Below, in pieces: positions 49,869-60,419 of a DNA stretch of 64,000 bases. Both the position numbers and the translations under genes were made by a program. Within the stretch, counting starts at the first letter, position 1, and each line of letters begins with the position of its first letter. Below the pieces are notes generated by a model. The model did no database searches, was not told where the DNA came from, and saw nothing but the letters and a program-made list of their open reading frames with translations. Source of the stretch: Calditrichota bacterium (GTDB lineage Bacteria; Calditrichota; Calditrichia; Calditrichales; Calditrichaceae); the NCBI GenBank assembly GCA_024278755.1, contig JAJRSO010000046.1, forward strand, positions 24,194 to 88,193, read 5' to 3'.

Positions 49869-50855
49869 TTACTTTTCTTCGGACTTTAAATATTTGTCTA
49901 CTTCCATTCCAAACCGCAAACCGCGGTCTTCCAGAATTTGGCCCAATTCAGTTAAAGATTTACGGCCAAAGTTTTTAAACTTCAGCATTTCCGGTTCTTC
50001 TCGGCCTACCAAATCACCAATGGTTTTAATATCCGCTGCTTTTAAACAGTTATGCGAACGAACGGAAAGTTCCAGTTCATCTACGCTCATCTTTAACAGC
50101 TTTTTGATACGTAGCGCTTCTTCATCTATTTCAGCGGCCTCTTCTTCTTCGGTGTCAATATCGAAGTTAATAAACAACTGCACATGATCTTTCAGAATCT
50201 TACCGCTAAAAGTGAGCGCGTCATCGGGTGTAATACTGCCGTCCGTTTCGATTTCGATTACCAGTTTTTCAAAATCCGTACGATGTCCGACACGGGTATT
50301 TTCGACAGAATATTTTACATTCAATACCGGCGAAAAAATGGAATCAATGGGAATAACTCCAATGGGATGATCGGCAGATTTATTTTCATCGGCAACCGCA
50401 TATCCGCGGCCTCGGCCAATATAAAGCTCCAGGTCGAATTCGGCTGTATCATTAAGTGTTGCAATATGCAAATCTGGATTCAACACTTCGAAATCATTGG
50501 TACTGGCCTGAATCGTTTTACCGGTCAAATTAATCGGCCCTTTTAAATGCATTGTAATTTTATCGGGACGCTTGTTTAACAGCTTTATACGCAGCTGTTT
50601 CAGATTCAGAATAATTTCCGGCAAATCTTCGAGAACGCCTTCGATTGCAGAAAACTCGTGCTGTAAATCCGCTATTTTTATAGCGGTAATTGCGGCGCCC
50701 TGCAAGGAAGATAAAAGAACCCGGCGAAACATATTACCGATGGTTACGCCAAATCCATTTTCTAATGGTTGAACAGTAAATTTACCGAAATTATTTGAAT
50801 ATGTTTTTTCATCTACTTCAATTCTTTCCGGCATTTGTAAATTAGTCCAGCTCAT
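49869..50855 (-). CDS. rpoA: RNA polymerase alpha subunit
   Basis: 328 residues. The N-terminal dimerisation domain (FTVQPLENGFGVTIGNMFRRVLLSSL), an acidic linker (EEEEAAEIDEEAL) and the C-terminal domain with helix-hairpin-helix (LKAADIKTIGDLVGREEPEMLKFKNFG) are intact. Assembles the polymerase core and contacts UP elements and activators. Between rpsD and rplQ, the usual place. Confidence 0.97.
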   Translation of the reverse strand: MSWTNLQMPERIEVDEKTYSNNFGKFTVQPLENGFGVTIGNMFRRVLLSSLQGAAITAIKIADLQHEFSAIEGVLEDLPEIILNLKQLRIKLLNKRPDKITMHLKGPINLTGKTIQASTNDFEVLNPDLHIATLNDTAEFDLELYIGRGRGYAVADENKSADHPIGVIPIDSIFSPVLNVKYSVENTRVGHRTDFEKLVIEIETDGSITPDDALTFSGKILKDHVQLFINFDIDTEEEEAAEIDEEALRIKKLLKMSVDELELSVRSHNCLKAADIKTIGDLVGREEPEMLKFKNFGRKSLTELGQILEDRGLRFGMEVDKYLKSEEK

Positions 50856-50883
50856 ATTTACCTACTATTTTTTCATAATTTGA

Positions 50884-51498
50884 TTATTTAGAGTATAATT
50901 CTACAATCATATTTTCCTGTACATTCACAGGAATATCTACCCGTTGCGGTTTTTCAACAAACCGTCCGGTCATTTGCGCTTTATCCAGTTCCAGCCAGGG
51001 ATAAACGCCTTCGGATGGAACGCGTTTTAATGCTTCATGAAACATAGCCAAGCGGCGGCTTTTAGCCCGCACCTGAATAACATCGCCCGGTTTTAAAATA
51101 AAAGAAGGAATGTTAACTATTTTATTGTTAACCATAATATGTCGATGCAGAACCATTTGACGCGCCTGGGTTCTGGAAACGCCAAATCCCAAACGGTAAA
51201 CCGTATTGTCCAGACGGCTTTCCAGGAGTTGCAAAAGGATTTCTCCTGTAACGCCTTTCATTTTTTCAGCTTTTTTAAAGGTCAGGCGAAATTGTTTTTC
51301 CAGCAGACCATACATATATTTTACTTTTTGTTTTTCCCGTAGCTGTAAGGCATAGTCGCTAAATTTTTTACGCGCCATACCATGTTGCCCGGGGGGATGC
51401 CCTTTTTTTGCGAGCAATTTATCAAATTTTGGATTTCCAAAGATATTTTCGCCAAATTTCCGTACGATCTTGCCCTTTGGACCGGTATATCTTGCCAT
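50884..51498 (-). CDS. rpsD: 30S ribosomal protein uS4
   Basis: 204 residues: MARYTGPKGKIVRKFGENIF opening, then the S4 RNA-binding domain LESRLDNTVYRLGFGVSRTQARQMVLHRHI. It is the cysteine-free form without an N-terminal zinc site. It starts assembly of the 30S body and, in some bacteria, represses the alpha operon. Confidence 0.97.
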   Translation of the reverse strand: MARYTGPKGKIVRKFGENIFGNPKFDKLLAKKGHPPGQHGMARKKFSDYALQLREKQKVKYMYGLLEKQFRLTFKKAEKMKGVTGEILLQLLESRLDNTVYRLGFGVSRTQARQMVLHRHIMVNNKIVNIPSFILKPGDVIQVRAKSRRLAMFHEALKRVPSEGVYPWLELDKAQMTGRFVEKPQRVDIPVNVQENMIVELYSK

Positions 51499-51520
51499 TT
51501 AATTAACTCCAGTTTTTCTG

Positions 51521-51913
51521 TTAAACGCGTCGCTTTTTCGGCGGACGACAACCATTGTGCGGTATCGGGGTAATGTCTTTAATAGAAGCGATTTCCAAAC
51601 CGGCAGCCTGTAACGATTTAATTGCTGCTTCTCTGCCGGACCCTGGCCCCTTAACCTCAACATCTACTCTTCTTAATCCCACATCCATTGCCGCTTTGGC
51701 AGCGGTTTCACCGGCAGTTTGCGCGGCAAACGGAGTGTTTTTTCTAGAACCCTTAAAACCAACCATACCGGCAGACGCCCAGGAAATTACATTTCCGTAA
51801 TTATCACTGAGAGAAATAATGGTATTATTGAACGTGGCTTTTATATGCGCTCTACCATGAGGCTCTACACGCTCTTTCTTTTTGGCACGGGTGCGTTTTT
51901 TTGGTGAAGCCAA
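51521..51913 (-). CDS. rpsK: 30S ribosomal protein uS11
   Basis: 130 residues with [22 protein letters not shown], the conserved GRE near [11 protein letters not shown], and the C-terminus [15 protein letters not shown]. Platform protein of the 30S subunit. Lies between rpsM and rpsD. Confidence 0.97.
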   Translation of the reverse strand: MASPKKRTRAKKKERVEPHGRAHIKATFNNTIISLSDNYGNVISWASAGMVGFKGSRKNTPFAAQTAGETAAKAAMDVGLRRVDVEVKGPGSGREAAIKSLQAAGLEIASIKDITPIPHNGCRPPKKRRV

Positions 51914-51937
51914 TTTTATCTCCTGAACTCTTTAGTT

Positions 51938-52303
51938 TTATTTCTTTTTGCTAACCAGGCGTTTTCTGCCCTTACGCGTACGCGCATTGGTCTTTGTGCG
52001 CTGACCATGAACGGGTAAGCCGCGGTGATGGCGGTATCCGCGAATGGAATTAATATCCATAAGACGTTTGATGTTCATATTGATTTCGGCTTTTAAGGAG
52101 CCTTCCACTTTATAATCATTCTGAATAATCAAACGAATTTTTTGAACTTCATCTTCGCTTAAATCACTAATCCTGGTATTTTCATTTACACCGGCGTCCG
52201 CACATATCTTAGCGGCAGACGTACGGCCTATACCATAGATATAGGTTAATCCTATAACCGTTCGTTTTGTTCTTGGTAAATCTACACCTGCAATTCGGGC
52301 CAA
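51938..52303 (-). CDS. rpsM: 30S ribosomal protein uS13
   Basis: 121 residues: [26 protein letters not shown] and the signature [21 protein letters not shown]. Head protein contacting P-site tRNA and bridging to the 50S subunit. Confidence 0.97.
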   Translation of the reverse strand: MARIAGVDLPRTKRTVIGLTYIYGIGRTSAAKICADAGVNENTRISDLSEDEVQKIRLIIQNDYKVEGSLKAEINMNIKRLMDINSIRGYRHHRGLPVHGQRTKTNARTRKGRKRLVSKKK

Positions 52304-52325
52304 AATTGCCTCCTATTTATTTGTG

Positions 52326-52442
52326 TCAACCCTGACGTTGTTTGTGTTTTGGATTTTTGCTGCAAATAACGCGTACAACACCTTTACGGCGTACAATTTT
52401 GCAACCATCGCAAATTTTCTTAACTGAGGCTTGTACTTTCAT
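52326..52442 (-). CDS. rpmJ: 50S ribosomal protein bL36
   Basis: A 38-residue gene found by translating the gap between infA and rps[19 protein letters not shown], and [10 protein letters not shown]. The zinc ligands Cys11, Cys14, Cys27 and His33 are all present, so this is the zinc-binding form. Spacing of 15 bp from infA and 22 bp to rpsM fits the operon. Confidence 0.95.
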   Translation of the reverse strand: MKVQASVKKICDGCKIVRRKGVVRVICSKNPKHKQRQG

Positions 52443-52457
52443 GTTCTATCCTTCACT

Positions 52458-52679
52458 TCACTTATATCGGTAAACGATTCGTCCTCTGGTTAAATCATAC
52501 GGTGACAATTCGATACTTACTTTATCGCCCGGTAAAATTTTAATGAAATGCATACGCATTTTCCCTGAAATATAGGCTAACACTTCGTGCCCGTTTTCCA
52601 GCGTAACAATAAAGGATGCATTCGGCAGTGTCTCTTTAATTAAGCCGTCTATTTTTATGGCTTCTTGTTTTTTAGCCAA
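52458..52679 (-). CDS. infA: Translation initiation factor IF-1
   Basis: 73 residues, a single OB-fold: [29 protein letters not shown] and the C-terminal [15 protein letters not shown]. Binds the A site of the 30S subunit during initiation. Its start overlaps the map stop by 8 bp, so the two are translationally coupled. Confidence 0.97.
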   Translation of the reverse strand: MAKKQEAIKIDGLIKETLPNASFIVTLENGHEVLAYISGKMRMHFIKILPGDKVSIELSPYDLTRGRIVYRYK

Positions 52680-53436
52680 CCTTTACTCCTTTGCTATGCG
52701 TTAAAATCTTTGGACCATCGTTCAGTATTGCCACTGAATGCTCAAAATGAGCAGAGGCTTTTCCGTCTAATGTTTTTACCGTCCATTCATCATCAGCTGT
52801 AAACACCTGATACGTTCCCAAATTAATCATCGGTTCGATTGCAATAACCATTCCGGCTTTTAAGCGGGGGCCCTTGCCTTTAATACCGTAATTGGGTATC
52901 TGGGGCTCTTCGTGCGGTTTAATTCCAACCCCATGCCCCACTAAATCACGGACTACCGAAAACCCATATTTTTCTACATGCGTCTGCACGGCAGAGGAAA
53001 TATCCCCTACGCGGTTACCCGGCACACATTGTTCAATCCCCAACAGTAATGCTTCGTTGGTTATGCGGCAGAGCGTCTGAAGCTCCTCTTCCACTTCACC
53101 TACGCAGAAGGTGCGTGCTCCATCTCCAAAAAAATTATTACGCTCAACGCCCACATCGATACCCACAATATCACCTTTTTGCAGTTTGCGTTTACCGGGA
53201 ATTCCATGCACAACTTCGTCGTTGACGGAAATACATGCAGCCGCTGGAAAACCGTACAAACCTTTAAAAGCGGGACGGGCATTGTTACTGAGAATAAAAT
53301 TCTCTATCTCTTTATTCAGAGTTTCGGTAGTAATACCTGGTGTCACAAAACTTTCAATGAACGATAGTGTTTCGGCGACGATAATGTCGCTTTGTTCAAT
53401 TGCCGCAATCTGCTGCGGCGTTTTTATATAAATCAC
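52672..53436 (-). CDS. map: Methionine aminopeptidase type I
   Basis: 254 residues. Metal ligands are visible in order: two Asp in [19 protein letters not shown], His in [12 protein letters not shown], Glu in AIEPM and Glu in HFEHSVA. Removes initiator methionine from nascent chains. It follows secY directly; the adk gene that often separates them is missing. Confidence 0.96.
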   Translation of the reverse strand: MIYIKTPQQIAAIEQSDIIVAETLSFIESFVTPGITTETLNKEIENFILSNNARPAFKGLYGFPAAACISVNDEVVHGIPGKRKLQKGDIVGIDVGVERNNFFGDGARTFCVGEVEEELQTLCRITNEALLLGIEQCVPGNRVGDISSAVQTHVEKYGFSVVRDLVGHGVGIKPHEEPQIPNYGIKGKGPRLKAGMVIAIEPMINLGTYQVFTADDEWTVKTLDGKASAHFEHSVAILNDGPKILTHSKGVKVG

Positions 53437-53450
53437 TTTTTAAGTGCAAC

Positions 53451-54779
53451 CTATCCTTTTCGGCCGCGAATCTTACCCGATTTCATAAAACCGTCGTAAT
53501 GTCGCATAAAGAGATGCGATTCTACCTGCTGCAGAAAATCCAATGCCACACCCACGATAATCAGCAGCCCCGTACCACCGAAAAAGGAAGCCAGGCTGTA
53601 GGGAATATTCGCCCATTTAGAGAGCATTGCCGGAATAATAGCCACAATGGCTAAAAAGATAGAGGCCGGCAGTGTTATTCTTGTTAAAATTTTATCTAAA
53701 AATTCCGATGTTTTTTTGCCTGGCCGAACGCCGGGGATAAAACCACCCTGTTTTTTCAGATTATCCGCGACTTCCACCGGGTTCAAAGCGATTGCCGTAT
53801 AGAAATAGGTAAAGAATACGATCATCACCCCGTAAAAAATCCAGTAAAACCATGAATCCATGGAAAACATATCCCGTACGCTGAGCATAAAATCATTTTC
53901 CGGTAAAAAGGTCAGCAACGTTGTAGGAACAAACATAATCGCCTGAGCAAAAATAATGGGCATTACTCCCGCCGTATTTACCTTCATGGGGAAATGCGTG
54001 TTTACTCCGCCGTATACCTTACGCCCAACAACACGCTTGGCATACTGAACGGGTATTTTACGTGTACCCTGTGTTAGCAGGACAACGAAATATATGATGG
54101 CGAGGGCCAATGCCACCAGCATAATTTCGGCCAGCAAACCGCGCTGCCCAACGGTAAATTGCTGAAATTCATCCGTAAGCGCTTTGGGCAGCCGGGCAAT
54201 AATTCCGATAAAAATAATCAGTGAAATACCGTTACCGATACCGCGATCGTCAATTTGCTCACCTAGCCACATAATAAGCATGGTACCGGAAGCCATCGAA
54301 ATCATTGTCAATAACTGAAAAGCAAGCCCCGGGTTTGGCACGGCCAAACGTCCATCCGGTAATTGAATACTTTCCAGAAAAATGGCCACTCCGTAGGCCT
54401 GTAATGCAGAAATAAGCAGTGTGCCGTAGCGGGTGTACTGCATAATCTTTTTACGGCCTTCTTCACCCTCTTTTTGAAGTTTCTGAAAGAGAGGAATTAC
54501 CGAACCGAGCAACTGGATAATAATAGAAGCGCTGATGTAGGGCATAATGCCCAAACCAAAAACCGCCGCTTTGGAAAAAGCGCCGCCGGCAAATAAATCG
54601 TATAAGCCGAAAAGTGTTCCCTGAAGGTTTTTAAAACCTTCGGCCAAAGCCGCTGCATCGATACCAGGCGTAACAATATGCGTGCCGATACGCTCGATAG
54701 CTAAAATAGCAAGAGTAAACAAAATACGTTTACGCAGCTCGCCAATCTTAAATATATTTCGAAAGGTATCTAGAATCAT
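53451..54779 (-). CDS. secY: Preprotein translocase subunit SecY
   Basis: 442 residues with ten membrane spans, the plug region following ITPGIDAAAL, and conserved cytosolic loops (QKLQKEGEEGRKKIMQYTRYG; RKIPVQYAKRVVGRK; GVNTHFPMKVNTAGVMPIIFA). Forms the channel for secretion and membrane insertion, including delivery of T9SS cargo to the periplasm. Overlaps rplO by 4 bp (ATGA). Confidence 0.97.
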   Translation of the reverse strand: MILDTFRNIFKIGELRKRILFTLAILAIERIGTHIVTPGIDAAALAEGFKNLQGTLFGLYDLFAGGAFSKAAVFGLGIMPYISASIIIQLLGSVIPLFQKLQKEGEEGRKKIMQYTRYGTLLISALQAYGVAIFLESIQLPDGRLAVPNPGLAFQLLTMISMASGTMLIMWLGEQIDDRGIGNGISLIIFIGIIARLPKALTDEFQQFTVGQRGLLAEIMLVALALAIIYFVVLLTQGTRKIPVQYAKRVVGRKVYGGVNTHFPMKVNTAGVMPIIFAQAIMFVPTTLLTFLPENDFMLSVRDMFSMDSWFYWIFYGVMIVFFTYFYTAIALNPVEVADNLKKQGGFIPGVRPGKKTSEFLDKILTRITLPASIFLAIVAIIPAMLSKWANIPYSLASFFGGTGLLIIVGVALDFLQQVESHLFMRHYDGFMKSGKIRGRKG

Positions 54780-55216
54780 GCTAAATTAACCGAGCCTCCG
54801 AGTTTTTCAATTTTTTCTTTAGCAGATTTACTGATCGCATCTACTTCTACGGTGATTTTACGTTCTAAATTCCCGTTACCTAAAATCTTAACCGGGATAT
54901 TCTTTTTTCTGATTAAACCGGCTTCGAGCAGAACCTCTTTATTGATTATATCTGCATCTTTAAGCAATTCCAAATCTTCCACGTTAACAACCTGAAAGGC
55001 CACTTTATTAATATTGGTAAAACCAAACTTTGGCAGCCGTCTCTGCAGAGGCATCTGACCGCCTTCAAACCAGGCGCGTTTTTTAGAACCGCCGCGGGAA
55101 CCGTATCCTTTATGCCCTCGGCCGGCTGTTACGCCTAAACCGGAACCTTCGCCTCTTCCGCGTCGTTTCTTATTTTTCGTCGATCCTTTAGCCGGACGTA
55201 ATTGACTTAAATCCAT
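54776..55216 (-). CDS. rplO: 50S ribosomal protein uL15
   Basis: 146 residues: the Gly/Lys/Arg-rich N-terminus KKRRGRGEGSGLGVTAGRGHKG and the globular C-terminal half ending EKLGGSVNLA are complete. Late 50S assembly protein. Confidence 0.96.
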   Translation of the reverse strand: MDLSQLRPAKGSTKNKKRRGRGEGSGLGVTAGRGHKGYGSRGGSKKRAWFEGGQMPLQRRLPKFGFTNINKVAFQVVNVEDLELLKDADIINKEVLLEAGLIRKKNIPVKILGNGNLERKITVEVDAISKSAKEKIEKLGGSVNLA

Positions 55217-55234
55217 GTATCAAAACACCCTTTC

Positions 55235-55429
55235 TTAAACATCTTCAGTCGTAACAAGATGCCTGACTGTATTAATCATTCCTAAAATCTGCGGTGTGGC
55301 TTTGTGCACAACGCTATGATTCATTTTTTTAATTCCCAGCGCTTCGATGGTCCGTTTTTGATTGACGGGACTTCCGATTGCGCTTTTTATCTGGGTTATT
55401 TTTATATCCTTAATTTTAGCTTTTGCCAT
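55235..55429 (-). CDS. rpmD: 50S ribosomal protein uL30
   Basis: 64 residues from MAKAKIKDIKITQIKSAIG, three codons inside the longest frame, which gives the usual size. The IGSPVNQKRTIEALGIKKMNHSV core is typical. Between rpsE and rplO. Confidence 0.93.
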   Translation of the reverse strand: MAKAKIKDIKITQIKSAIGSPVNQKRTIEALGIKKMNHSVVHKATPQILGMINTVRHLVTTEDV

Positions 55430-55450
55430 TTTATGCAATCCTTAAGCGTT

Positions 55451-55957
55451 CTAACCGTGAAAAAGTTTTTGTATTGAAATGCCTCTTTTTTTTGCTGCCT
55501 TCTCGGCGCTTAACAAATTACCAAGCGCAAAAAAAGTAGCCTTGCTCATATTATGCGGATTGGAAGAGCCAATTGACTTAGTTAAAATATCGGTAATCCC
55601 TGCAGCTTCGCAGATAGCGCGAATAGGTCCGCCTGCAATAACGCCTGTACCGGGAGAAGCCGGTTGCATTACCACATACCCTGCACCGTATTTACTTTTT
55701 ACAGGATGCGGAATCGTTCCGTTAATCAGGTCTACTTTTATCAGATTTTTCTTAGCCTGTTCGGTACCTTTGGCGATGGCGCTTACCACTTCGTTTGCTT
55801 TACCCAAACCAAGGCCCACTATTCCGTTACCGTCACCGACAACAATAATAGCGTTAAATGAAAAACGGCGTCCGCCCTTTAAAACCTTTGCCACACGGTT
55901 GATATTTACTACTTTTTCCTTAAGCTCAACTTCGCCCGCATTAATTCTGTCTACCAC
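55451..55957 (-). CDS. rpsE: 30S ribosomal protein uS5
   Basis: 168 residues: the dsRBD-like half ([23 protein letters not shown]) and the C-terminal fold ([33 protein letters not shown]). Involved in decoding fidelity with uS4. Confidence 0.97.
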   Translation of the reverse strand: MVDRINAGEVELKEKVVNINRVAKVLKGGRRFSFNAIIVVGDGNGIVGLGLGKANEVVSAIAKGTEQAKKNLIKVDLINGTIPHPVKSKYGAGYVVMQPASPGTGVIAGGPIRAICEAAGITDILTKSIGSSNPHNMSKATFFALGNLLSAEKAAKKRGISIQKLFHG

Positions 55958-55975
55958 TATTAACTCCTATAGCTT

Positions 55976-56308
55976 TTAAAAATCTAAACCACCTTCACGC
56001 GCCCCTTCGGCAAATGCTTTTACCCGGCCGTGATAAATGTATCCGTTACGATCAAAGATGATTTTGGAGGCGCCTTTCTTCTTTGCCTGCTCTGCAAAAA
56101 CCTTACCCAATGCTTTGGATTTTTCGGTTTTCGTTTTGGCATCTTTTAACGCGGCAACCACTGTTTTTGATTTATCGGTTAATCCTAAAATAACACTGCC
56201 TTTTGTATCATCGATCAGCTGTGCGTGTATATACTTCAGACTTCTGTAAACGACCAGCCGTGGCTTTTCACTGGTTCCAAAAACTCTTTTTTTTCTCTTG
56301 TTTGGCAT
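55976..56308 (-). CDS. rplR: 50S ribosomal protein uL18
   Basis: 110 residues, slightly shorter than the usual 117-122 at the N-terminus. RLVVYRSLKYIHAQLIDD and the ending GRVKAFAEGAREGGLDF are conserved. Binds 5S rRNA with uL5. Confidence 0.95.
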   Translation of the reverse strand: MPNKRKKRVFGTSEKPRLVVYRSLKYIHAQLIDDTKGSVILGLTDKSKTVVAALKDAKTKTEKSKALGKVFAEQAKKKGASKIIFDRNGYIYHGRVKAFAEGAREGGLDF

Positions 56309-56331
56309 TTTCTGTAATTCCTGTTTATTTA

Positions 56332-56871
56332 TTAACCGGCAGTTTTACCTGCTTTACGGCGAATATATTCACCCGAGTATTTTATTCCTTTGCCTTTGTA
56401 AGGTTCCGGTTTACGGAAACTGCGGATCTTCGCAGCCACCAGACCAACCAGTTCCTTATCAATTCCGGAAACAATTATTTCCGTTGGAGACGGCGTCTGT
56501 ATGGTAATAGCATCGGATACGGAAAGAATAATGGGATGCGAATACCCAATGGTTAAAAGCAGCTTTTTCCCTTTCATTTCCGCTTTGTATCCAACACCGA
56601 CGATTTCTAATTTTTTAGAATAGCCGGCGGTAACACCTTCAACCATATTAAAAATCAGAGAACGGGTCAATCCGTGCAGCGAATGGGTAAACTTATTCTC
56701 TTCTTTTATGGTAATTTTCAATTGATTATCTTCAATTGCAAGATTCATTTTATCCGAAAACTGTTTTTTCAGTTCACCCTTGGGGCCTTTAACAGTTATA
56801 AGATTATTATCTGCCAGATCGATTGTTACATTTTCTGGTATGTTTACTGGTAATTTGCCGATTCGCGACAC
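56332..56871 (-). CDS. rplF: 50S ribosomal protein uL6
   Basis: 179 residues from GTG 56871, chosen because VSRIGKLPVNIPENV is the conserved opening and GAGGAG lies just before it. The frame extends 25 codons upstream into rpsH, which is not typical sequence. Ends with KPEPYKGKGIKYSGE ... RRKAGKTAG as expected. Confidence 0.95.
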   Translation of the reverse strand: MSRIGKLPVNIPENVTIDLADNNLITVKGPKGELKKQFSDKMNLAIEDNQLKITIKEENKFTHSLHGLTRSLIFNMVEGVTAGYSKKLEIVGVGYKAEMKGKKLLLTIGYSHPIILSVSDAITIQTPSPTEIIVSGIDKELVGLVAAKIRSFRKPEPYKGKGIKYSGEYIRRKAGKTAG

Positions 56872-56893
56872 TTCTACTCTCCTCTTACTTGCA

Positions 56894-57292
56894 TTACCAA
56901 ACGTAACATAAAACTTCGCCGCCCACATTCTGGCGCTTAGCTTCATTTGCGGTTATCACTCCCCGCGGAGTAGTCATTATGGCAATGCCAATATTATTCA
57001 TAACACGGGGCAGATTTTCAACATCTACGTATTTTCTTCTTCCCGGGGTGCTTACCCGGATAAGTTTGCTGATGGCCGGATTATTATCCTTGTCATATTT
57101 CAGCCAAATTCTTACAAGCCCCTGCTTACCGTCATCAATTACAATGTACTTTTTGATGAAACCCTGCTCTAAAAGAAGCCGTGATATCTTACGTTTTATA
57201 TTAGACGCGGGAATATCCACATACTTATGCTCGGCTTGCTGAGCATTTCTAATTCTGGTTAAATAATCCGCTATGGGATCGGTCATTGACAT
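56894..57292 (-). CDS. rpsH: 30S ribosomal protein uS8
   Basis: 132 residues: [18 protein letters not shown] and the C-terminal signature STPRG-type [20 protein letters not shown]. Binds the central domain of 16S rRNA. Confidence 0.97.
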   Translation of the reverse strand: MSMTDPIADYLTRIRNAQQAEHKYVDIPASNIKRKISRLLLEQGFIKKYIVIDDGKQGLVRIWLKYDKDNNPAISKLIRVSTPGRRKYVDVENLPRVMNNIGIAIMTTPRGVITANEAKRQNVGGEVLCYVW

Positions 57293-57313
57293 TTACTTGT
57301 CTCCTTTTACACA

Positions 57314-57499
57314 CTACCAGCTTGCTTTAACTACGCCTGGTATTTCACCTTGCAGCGCTAATTCTCTAAAACATATACGACAGATTCCGAATTTCCGGAG
57401 ATAGCCACGAGGGCGGCCGCATCTGCTGCAACGATTGTATTCACGCACTTCAAATTTTTGTTTACGTTTTGACTTAACTACCAAACTTTTCTTAGCCAA
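57314..57499 (-). CDS. rpsN: 30S ribosomal protein uS14, zinc-binding short form
   Basis: 61 residues with [20 protein letters not shown], i.e. two CxxC pairs forming the zinc site of the short (type Z) uS14. The ending [13 protein letters not shown] is conserved. Confidence 0.97.
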   Translation of the reverse strand: MAKKSLVVKSKRKQKFEVREYNRCSRCGRPRGYLRKFGICRICFRELALQGEIPGVVKASW

Positions 57500-57513
57500 T
57501 TGACACCTCGATG

Positions 57514-58074
57514 TTATTGTTGCTGTTTTTTAAAGGGAAAACCAAGGGATAAAAGAAGCTCATACGCTTCTTCATCTGTTTTTGCACTGGTTACAAAGGT
57601 AATATCCATGCCCCTGATTTTGTCAATCTTATCTACATTTATTTCGGGAAAGATAATCTGTTCTTTCACACCTAAAGAATAATTACCTCTGCCGTCAAAC
57701 GCAGTATCCGAATATCCCCTAAAATCACGGATACGGGGTACGGATACGGAAATAAACCGATCCAGAAACTCCCACATCATATCTCTGCGCAGCGTTACTT
57801 TAGCGCCGATTTTCATTCCCTGACGCAGTTTAAAATTAGAAATCGATTTCTTTGCTTTGGTAATTACCGGTTTTTGACCGGTAACAAGCGCCAAATCGGA
57901 TACAACACTATCCAGAACTTTGGAATCCTGAATGGCTTCGCCAACGCCGGCATTGATACTTATCTTTTCCAGACGCGGGATCTGGTGGATATTCTTATAT
58001 CCGAATTTTTTCTGAAGATGTGGCGCGACTTCTTCTTTATATTTTGCTATTAACCTGGGTTTATACTCGGCCAT
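57514..58074 (-). CDS. rplE: 50S ribosomal protein uL5
   Basis: 186 residues: [22 protein letters not shown], the SINAGVGEA loop and the conserved RDFRG followed by KEQIIFPEI. Links 5S rRNA to the central protuberance and contacts P-site tRNA. Confidence 0.97.
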   Translation of the reverse strand: MAEYKPRLIAKYKEEVAPHLQKKFGYKNIHQIPRLEKISINAGVGEAIQDSKVLDSVVSDLALVTGQKPVITKAKKSISNFKLRQGMKIGAKVTLRRDMMWEFLDRFISVSVPRIRDFRGYSDTAFDGRGNYSLGVKEQIIFPEINVDKIDKIRGMDITFVTSAKTDEEAYELLLSLGFPFKKQQQ

Positions 58075-58096
58075 TTTATTTTAACCTCTATAATCG

Positions 58097-58432
58097 CTAT
58101 TCGTTGTCTGAAATAATTTCACCCTGGCAGGCCGGATTTACGCAATAACGTACCTTACTTCCGTCTTCCAGATATTTATATCCGACGCGTGTTGTCGTAT
58201 TAAATTTTGTTGAATAATACATAACATTGGATACATGAATCGGACCTTCTTTTTCAACTATACCGCCCTGTTGATTTTGCTGGGAAGGACGTGTATGCCG
58301 TTTAATTATATGTATACCTTCTACGATGATGCGATTTTTTTCGGGAAAGACTTTCAGTACTTTGCCAACCTTGCCTTTATCCTTATAAGAACCGGACATC
58401 ACTTTAACTGTATCATTTTTTCGTATCTTCAT
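58097..58432 (-). CDS. rplX: 50S ribosomal protein uL24
   Basis: 111 residues with a KOW motif at the start ([28 protein letters not shown] strand) and [15 protein letters not shown]. Early assembly protein. Confidence 0.95.
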   Translation of the reverse strand: MKIRKNDTVKVMSGSYKDKGKVGKVLKVFPEKNRIIVEGIHIIKRHTRPSQQNQQGGIVEKEGPIHVSNVMYYSTKFNTTTRVGYKYLEDGSKVRYCVNPACQGEIISDNE

Positions 58433-58448
58433 CTCTATACCTATCTTT

Positions 58449-58817
58449 TTACAATACTTCGGGTGCCAGAGACACGATTTTCATAAATTGTTTATCACGT
58501 AATTCGCGGGCTACCTGGCCAAAAATTCGTGTTCCGCGCGGCTCATTTTGATCATTAATCAAAACGGCGGCATTTTCGTCAAAGCGGATATAGGAACCGT
58601 CTGGTCGGCGGATCTCTTTTTTTGTCCGTACGATTACGGCCTTCGAAACCTCGCCTTTTTTAACCCCGGCATTTGGAATGGCGCTTTTTACGGTTACAAC
58701 AATAATATCGCCAACATAGCCGTATTTTTTCTTGGAGCCGCCCAGCAAACGAATGCACTGTACTTTTTGGGCACCCGAGTTATCTGCTGCGGTTAATTTT
58801 GTGTATTCTTGAATCAT
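58449..58817 (-). CDS. rplN: 50S ribosomal protein uL14
   Basis: 122 residues: [42 protein letters not shown] and the ending [11 protein letters not shown] are canonical. Forms part of intersubunit bridges. Confidence 0.97.
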   Translation of the reverse strand: MIQEYTKLTAADNSGAQKVQCIRLLGGSKKKYGYVGDIIVVTVKSAIPNAGVKKGEVSKAVIVRTKKEIRRPDGSYIRFDENAAVLINDQNEPRGTRIFGQVARELRDKQFMKIVSLAPEVL

Positions 58818-58828
58818 TTTAAAATTCC

Positions 58829-59089
58829 TTATTTCACTTTTTCAAGAATTTCTACCAAACGCCATCTCTTCATTTTACTTATAGGTCTGGTTTCCATAAT
58901 CTTTACAATATCACCTTCGCTGCACTCATTATTGCCATCGTGGGCGGTCAGCTTCATGGTCTTTTTAATAAACTTTCCGTATACCGGATGCTGTAAGCGG
59001 CGCACAACTGCAACCGTTATGGTTTTATCCATCTTTGTACTGAGTACTTTCCCGGTACGTATTTTTCTTAATCCGCGTTCTTTATTCAT
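58829..59089 (-). CDS. rpsQ: 30S ribosomal protein uS17
   Basis: 86 residues: [32 protein letters not shown], and [20 protein letters not shown], an OB-fold. Ten bp from rpmC. Confidence 0.96.
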   Translation of the reverse strand: MNKERGLRKIRTGKVLSTKMDKTITVAVVRRLQHPVYGKFIKKTMKLTAHDGNNECSEGDIVKIMETRPISKMKRWRLVEILEKVK

Positions 59090-59099
59090 TTTGAATTAC

Positions 59100-59318
59100 C
59101 TATACGTTCTCTGTTTGACCTTCGGCGGCCAGTTCGTGCTGACGGATGAAGGTTTTTATTCTGGCAATTTCTCTGCGCACTTCACGCAGCTTAATTGGAT
59201 TTGTCAGTTGGTGCGTCGCTTTTTGAATATGAAGATTATCATATTCGTCGAGACGCTCAACCAGCATATCGTTTAATTCCTTTATGGTAAGACCTTTTAA
59301 GTCTTGTTTACTTTTCAT
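59100..59318 (-). CDS. rpmC: 50S ribosomal protein uL29
   Basis: 72 residues, two long helices: LKGLTIKELNDMLVERLDEY and NPIKLREVRREIARIKTFI. Sits near the exit tunnel. Between rplP and rpsQ. Confidence 0.94.
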   Translation of the reverse strand: MKSKQDLKGLTIKELNDMLVERLDEYDNLHIQKATHQLTNPIKLREVRREIARIKTFIRQHELAAEGQTENV

Positions 59319-59330
59319 CTTAAAACCACC

Positions 59331-59741
59331 TTACGATTCATTTACGACAAATTTGGTTTTAATGGGCAGTTTATGAGAAGCAAGACGCATGGCTTCTTTA
59401 GCCAGTTCAAAATCAACGCCTTCGAGCTCAAACATTATACGGCCGGATTTAACCACGGCTACCCAGTATTCCGGCGAACCCTTCCCTTTCCCCATACGTG
59501 TTTCGGCGGGTTTGTTAGTAACCGGCTTATCGGGAAAAATACGAATCCAGACTTTTCCACCCCTTTTTACATGTCGGGTTATGGCCACACGAGTCGCTTC
59601 GATCTGCCGGCTCGTAATCCATCCGCTTTCCATTGCTTTTAACCCATATTTGCCAAACGCGATATAATTACCTTTTTGGGCTACGCCCTTCATTTTACCA
59701 CGTTGTTTTTTACGATATTTTACTCTTTTGGGCATTAACAT
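59331..59741 (-). CDS. rplP: 50S ribosomal protein uL16
   Basis: 136 residues. The first ATG ([19 protein letters not shown]) is kept because AGGAG is 9 bp before it. GRVWIR-type [18 protein letters not shown] and [17 protein letters not shown] are conserved. Needed for A-site tRNA placement. Confidence 0.97.
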   Translation of the reverse strand: MLMPKRVKYRKKQRGKMKGVAQKGNYIAFGKYGLKAMESGWITSRQIEATRVAITRHVKRGGKVWIRIFPDKPVTNKPAETRMGKGKGSPEYWVAVVKSGRIMFELEGVDFELAKEAMRLASHKLPIKTKFVVNES

Positions 59742-59762
59742 AAATACAGCTCCTGCTACAAC

Positions 59763-60395
59763 CTAATTTTTGCCAATCACTTCGCCGTTAAATATCCATA
59801 CTTTTACGCCAATCGAACCGTAGGTCGTTTGGGCTGTGTAGGATGCATAATCAATGTCCGCACGCAACGTATGCAGCGGAATTCGTCCGTCTTTATACTG
59901 TTCGGTACGGGCCATTTCGGCGCCGCCGAGGCGACCGGAACACATAATTTTTATTCCCTGCGCACCGATACGCATAGTGGACTGGATAGATTTTTTCATT
60001 GCCCGGCGAAAACTTACTTTTCCGGTTAACTGTCTGGCAACATTTTCCGCTACCAAATAAGCGTCCATTTCCGGTTTTTTAATTTCACTGATGTTGATTT
60101 GAATTTCTTTATTTGTAAGAGCCCGAAGTTCTTCACGTAGTTTATCAACTTCCGAACCCTTTTTGCCAATAACAATACCCGGCCGAGCAGTGTGAATGGT
60201 CAGAATGACCCGTTTTGCTGTTCGCTCGATCTCTATTTTAGAAACCGATGCCTTTTGCAGCCTGCTTTTAATATATTTTCTGAGCTTTAAATCTTCTTCC
60301 AGTTTCACAGCAAAGTCTTTTTCATCAAACCAGCTGCTATTCCAGGATTTTACGATTCCCAGCCTAAATCCGACGGGATGTGTTTTCTGACCCAA
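59763..60395 (-). CDS. rpsC: 30S ribosomal protein uS3
   Basis: 210 residues. The KH domain ([22 protein letters not shown]) and C-terminal domain ([42 protein letters not shown]) are complete, ending soon after [13 protein letters not shown] without the longer tail of some species. Confidence 0.97.
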   Translation of the reverse strand: MGQKTHPVGFRLGIVKSWNSSWFDEKDFAVKLEEDLKLRKYIKSRLQKASVSKIEIERTAKRVILTIHTARPGIVIGKKGSEVDKLREELRALTNKEIQINISEIKKPEMDAYLVAENVARQLTGKVSFRRAMKKSIQSTMRIGAQGIKIMCSGRLGGAEMARTEQYKDGRIPLHTLRADIDYASYTAQTTYGSIGVKVWIFNGEVIGKN

Positions 60396-60419
60396 AACTG
60401 AATCTCCTTCTGTTACGGC

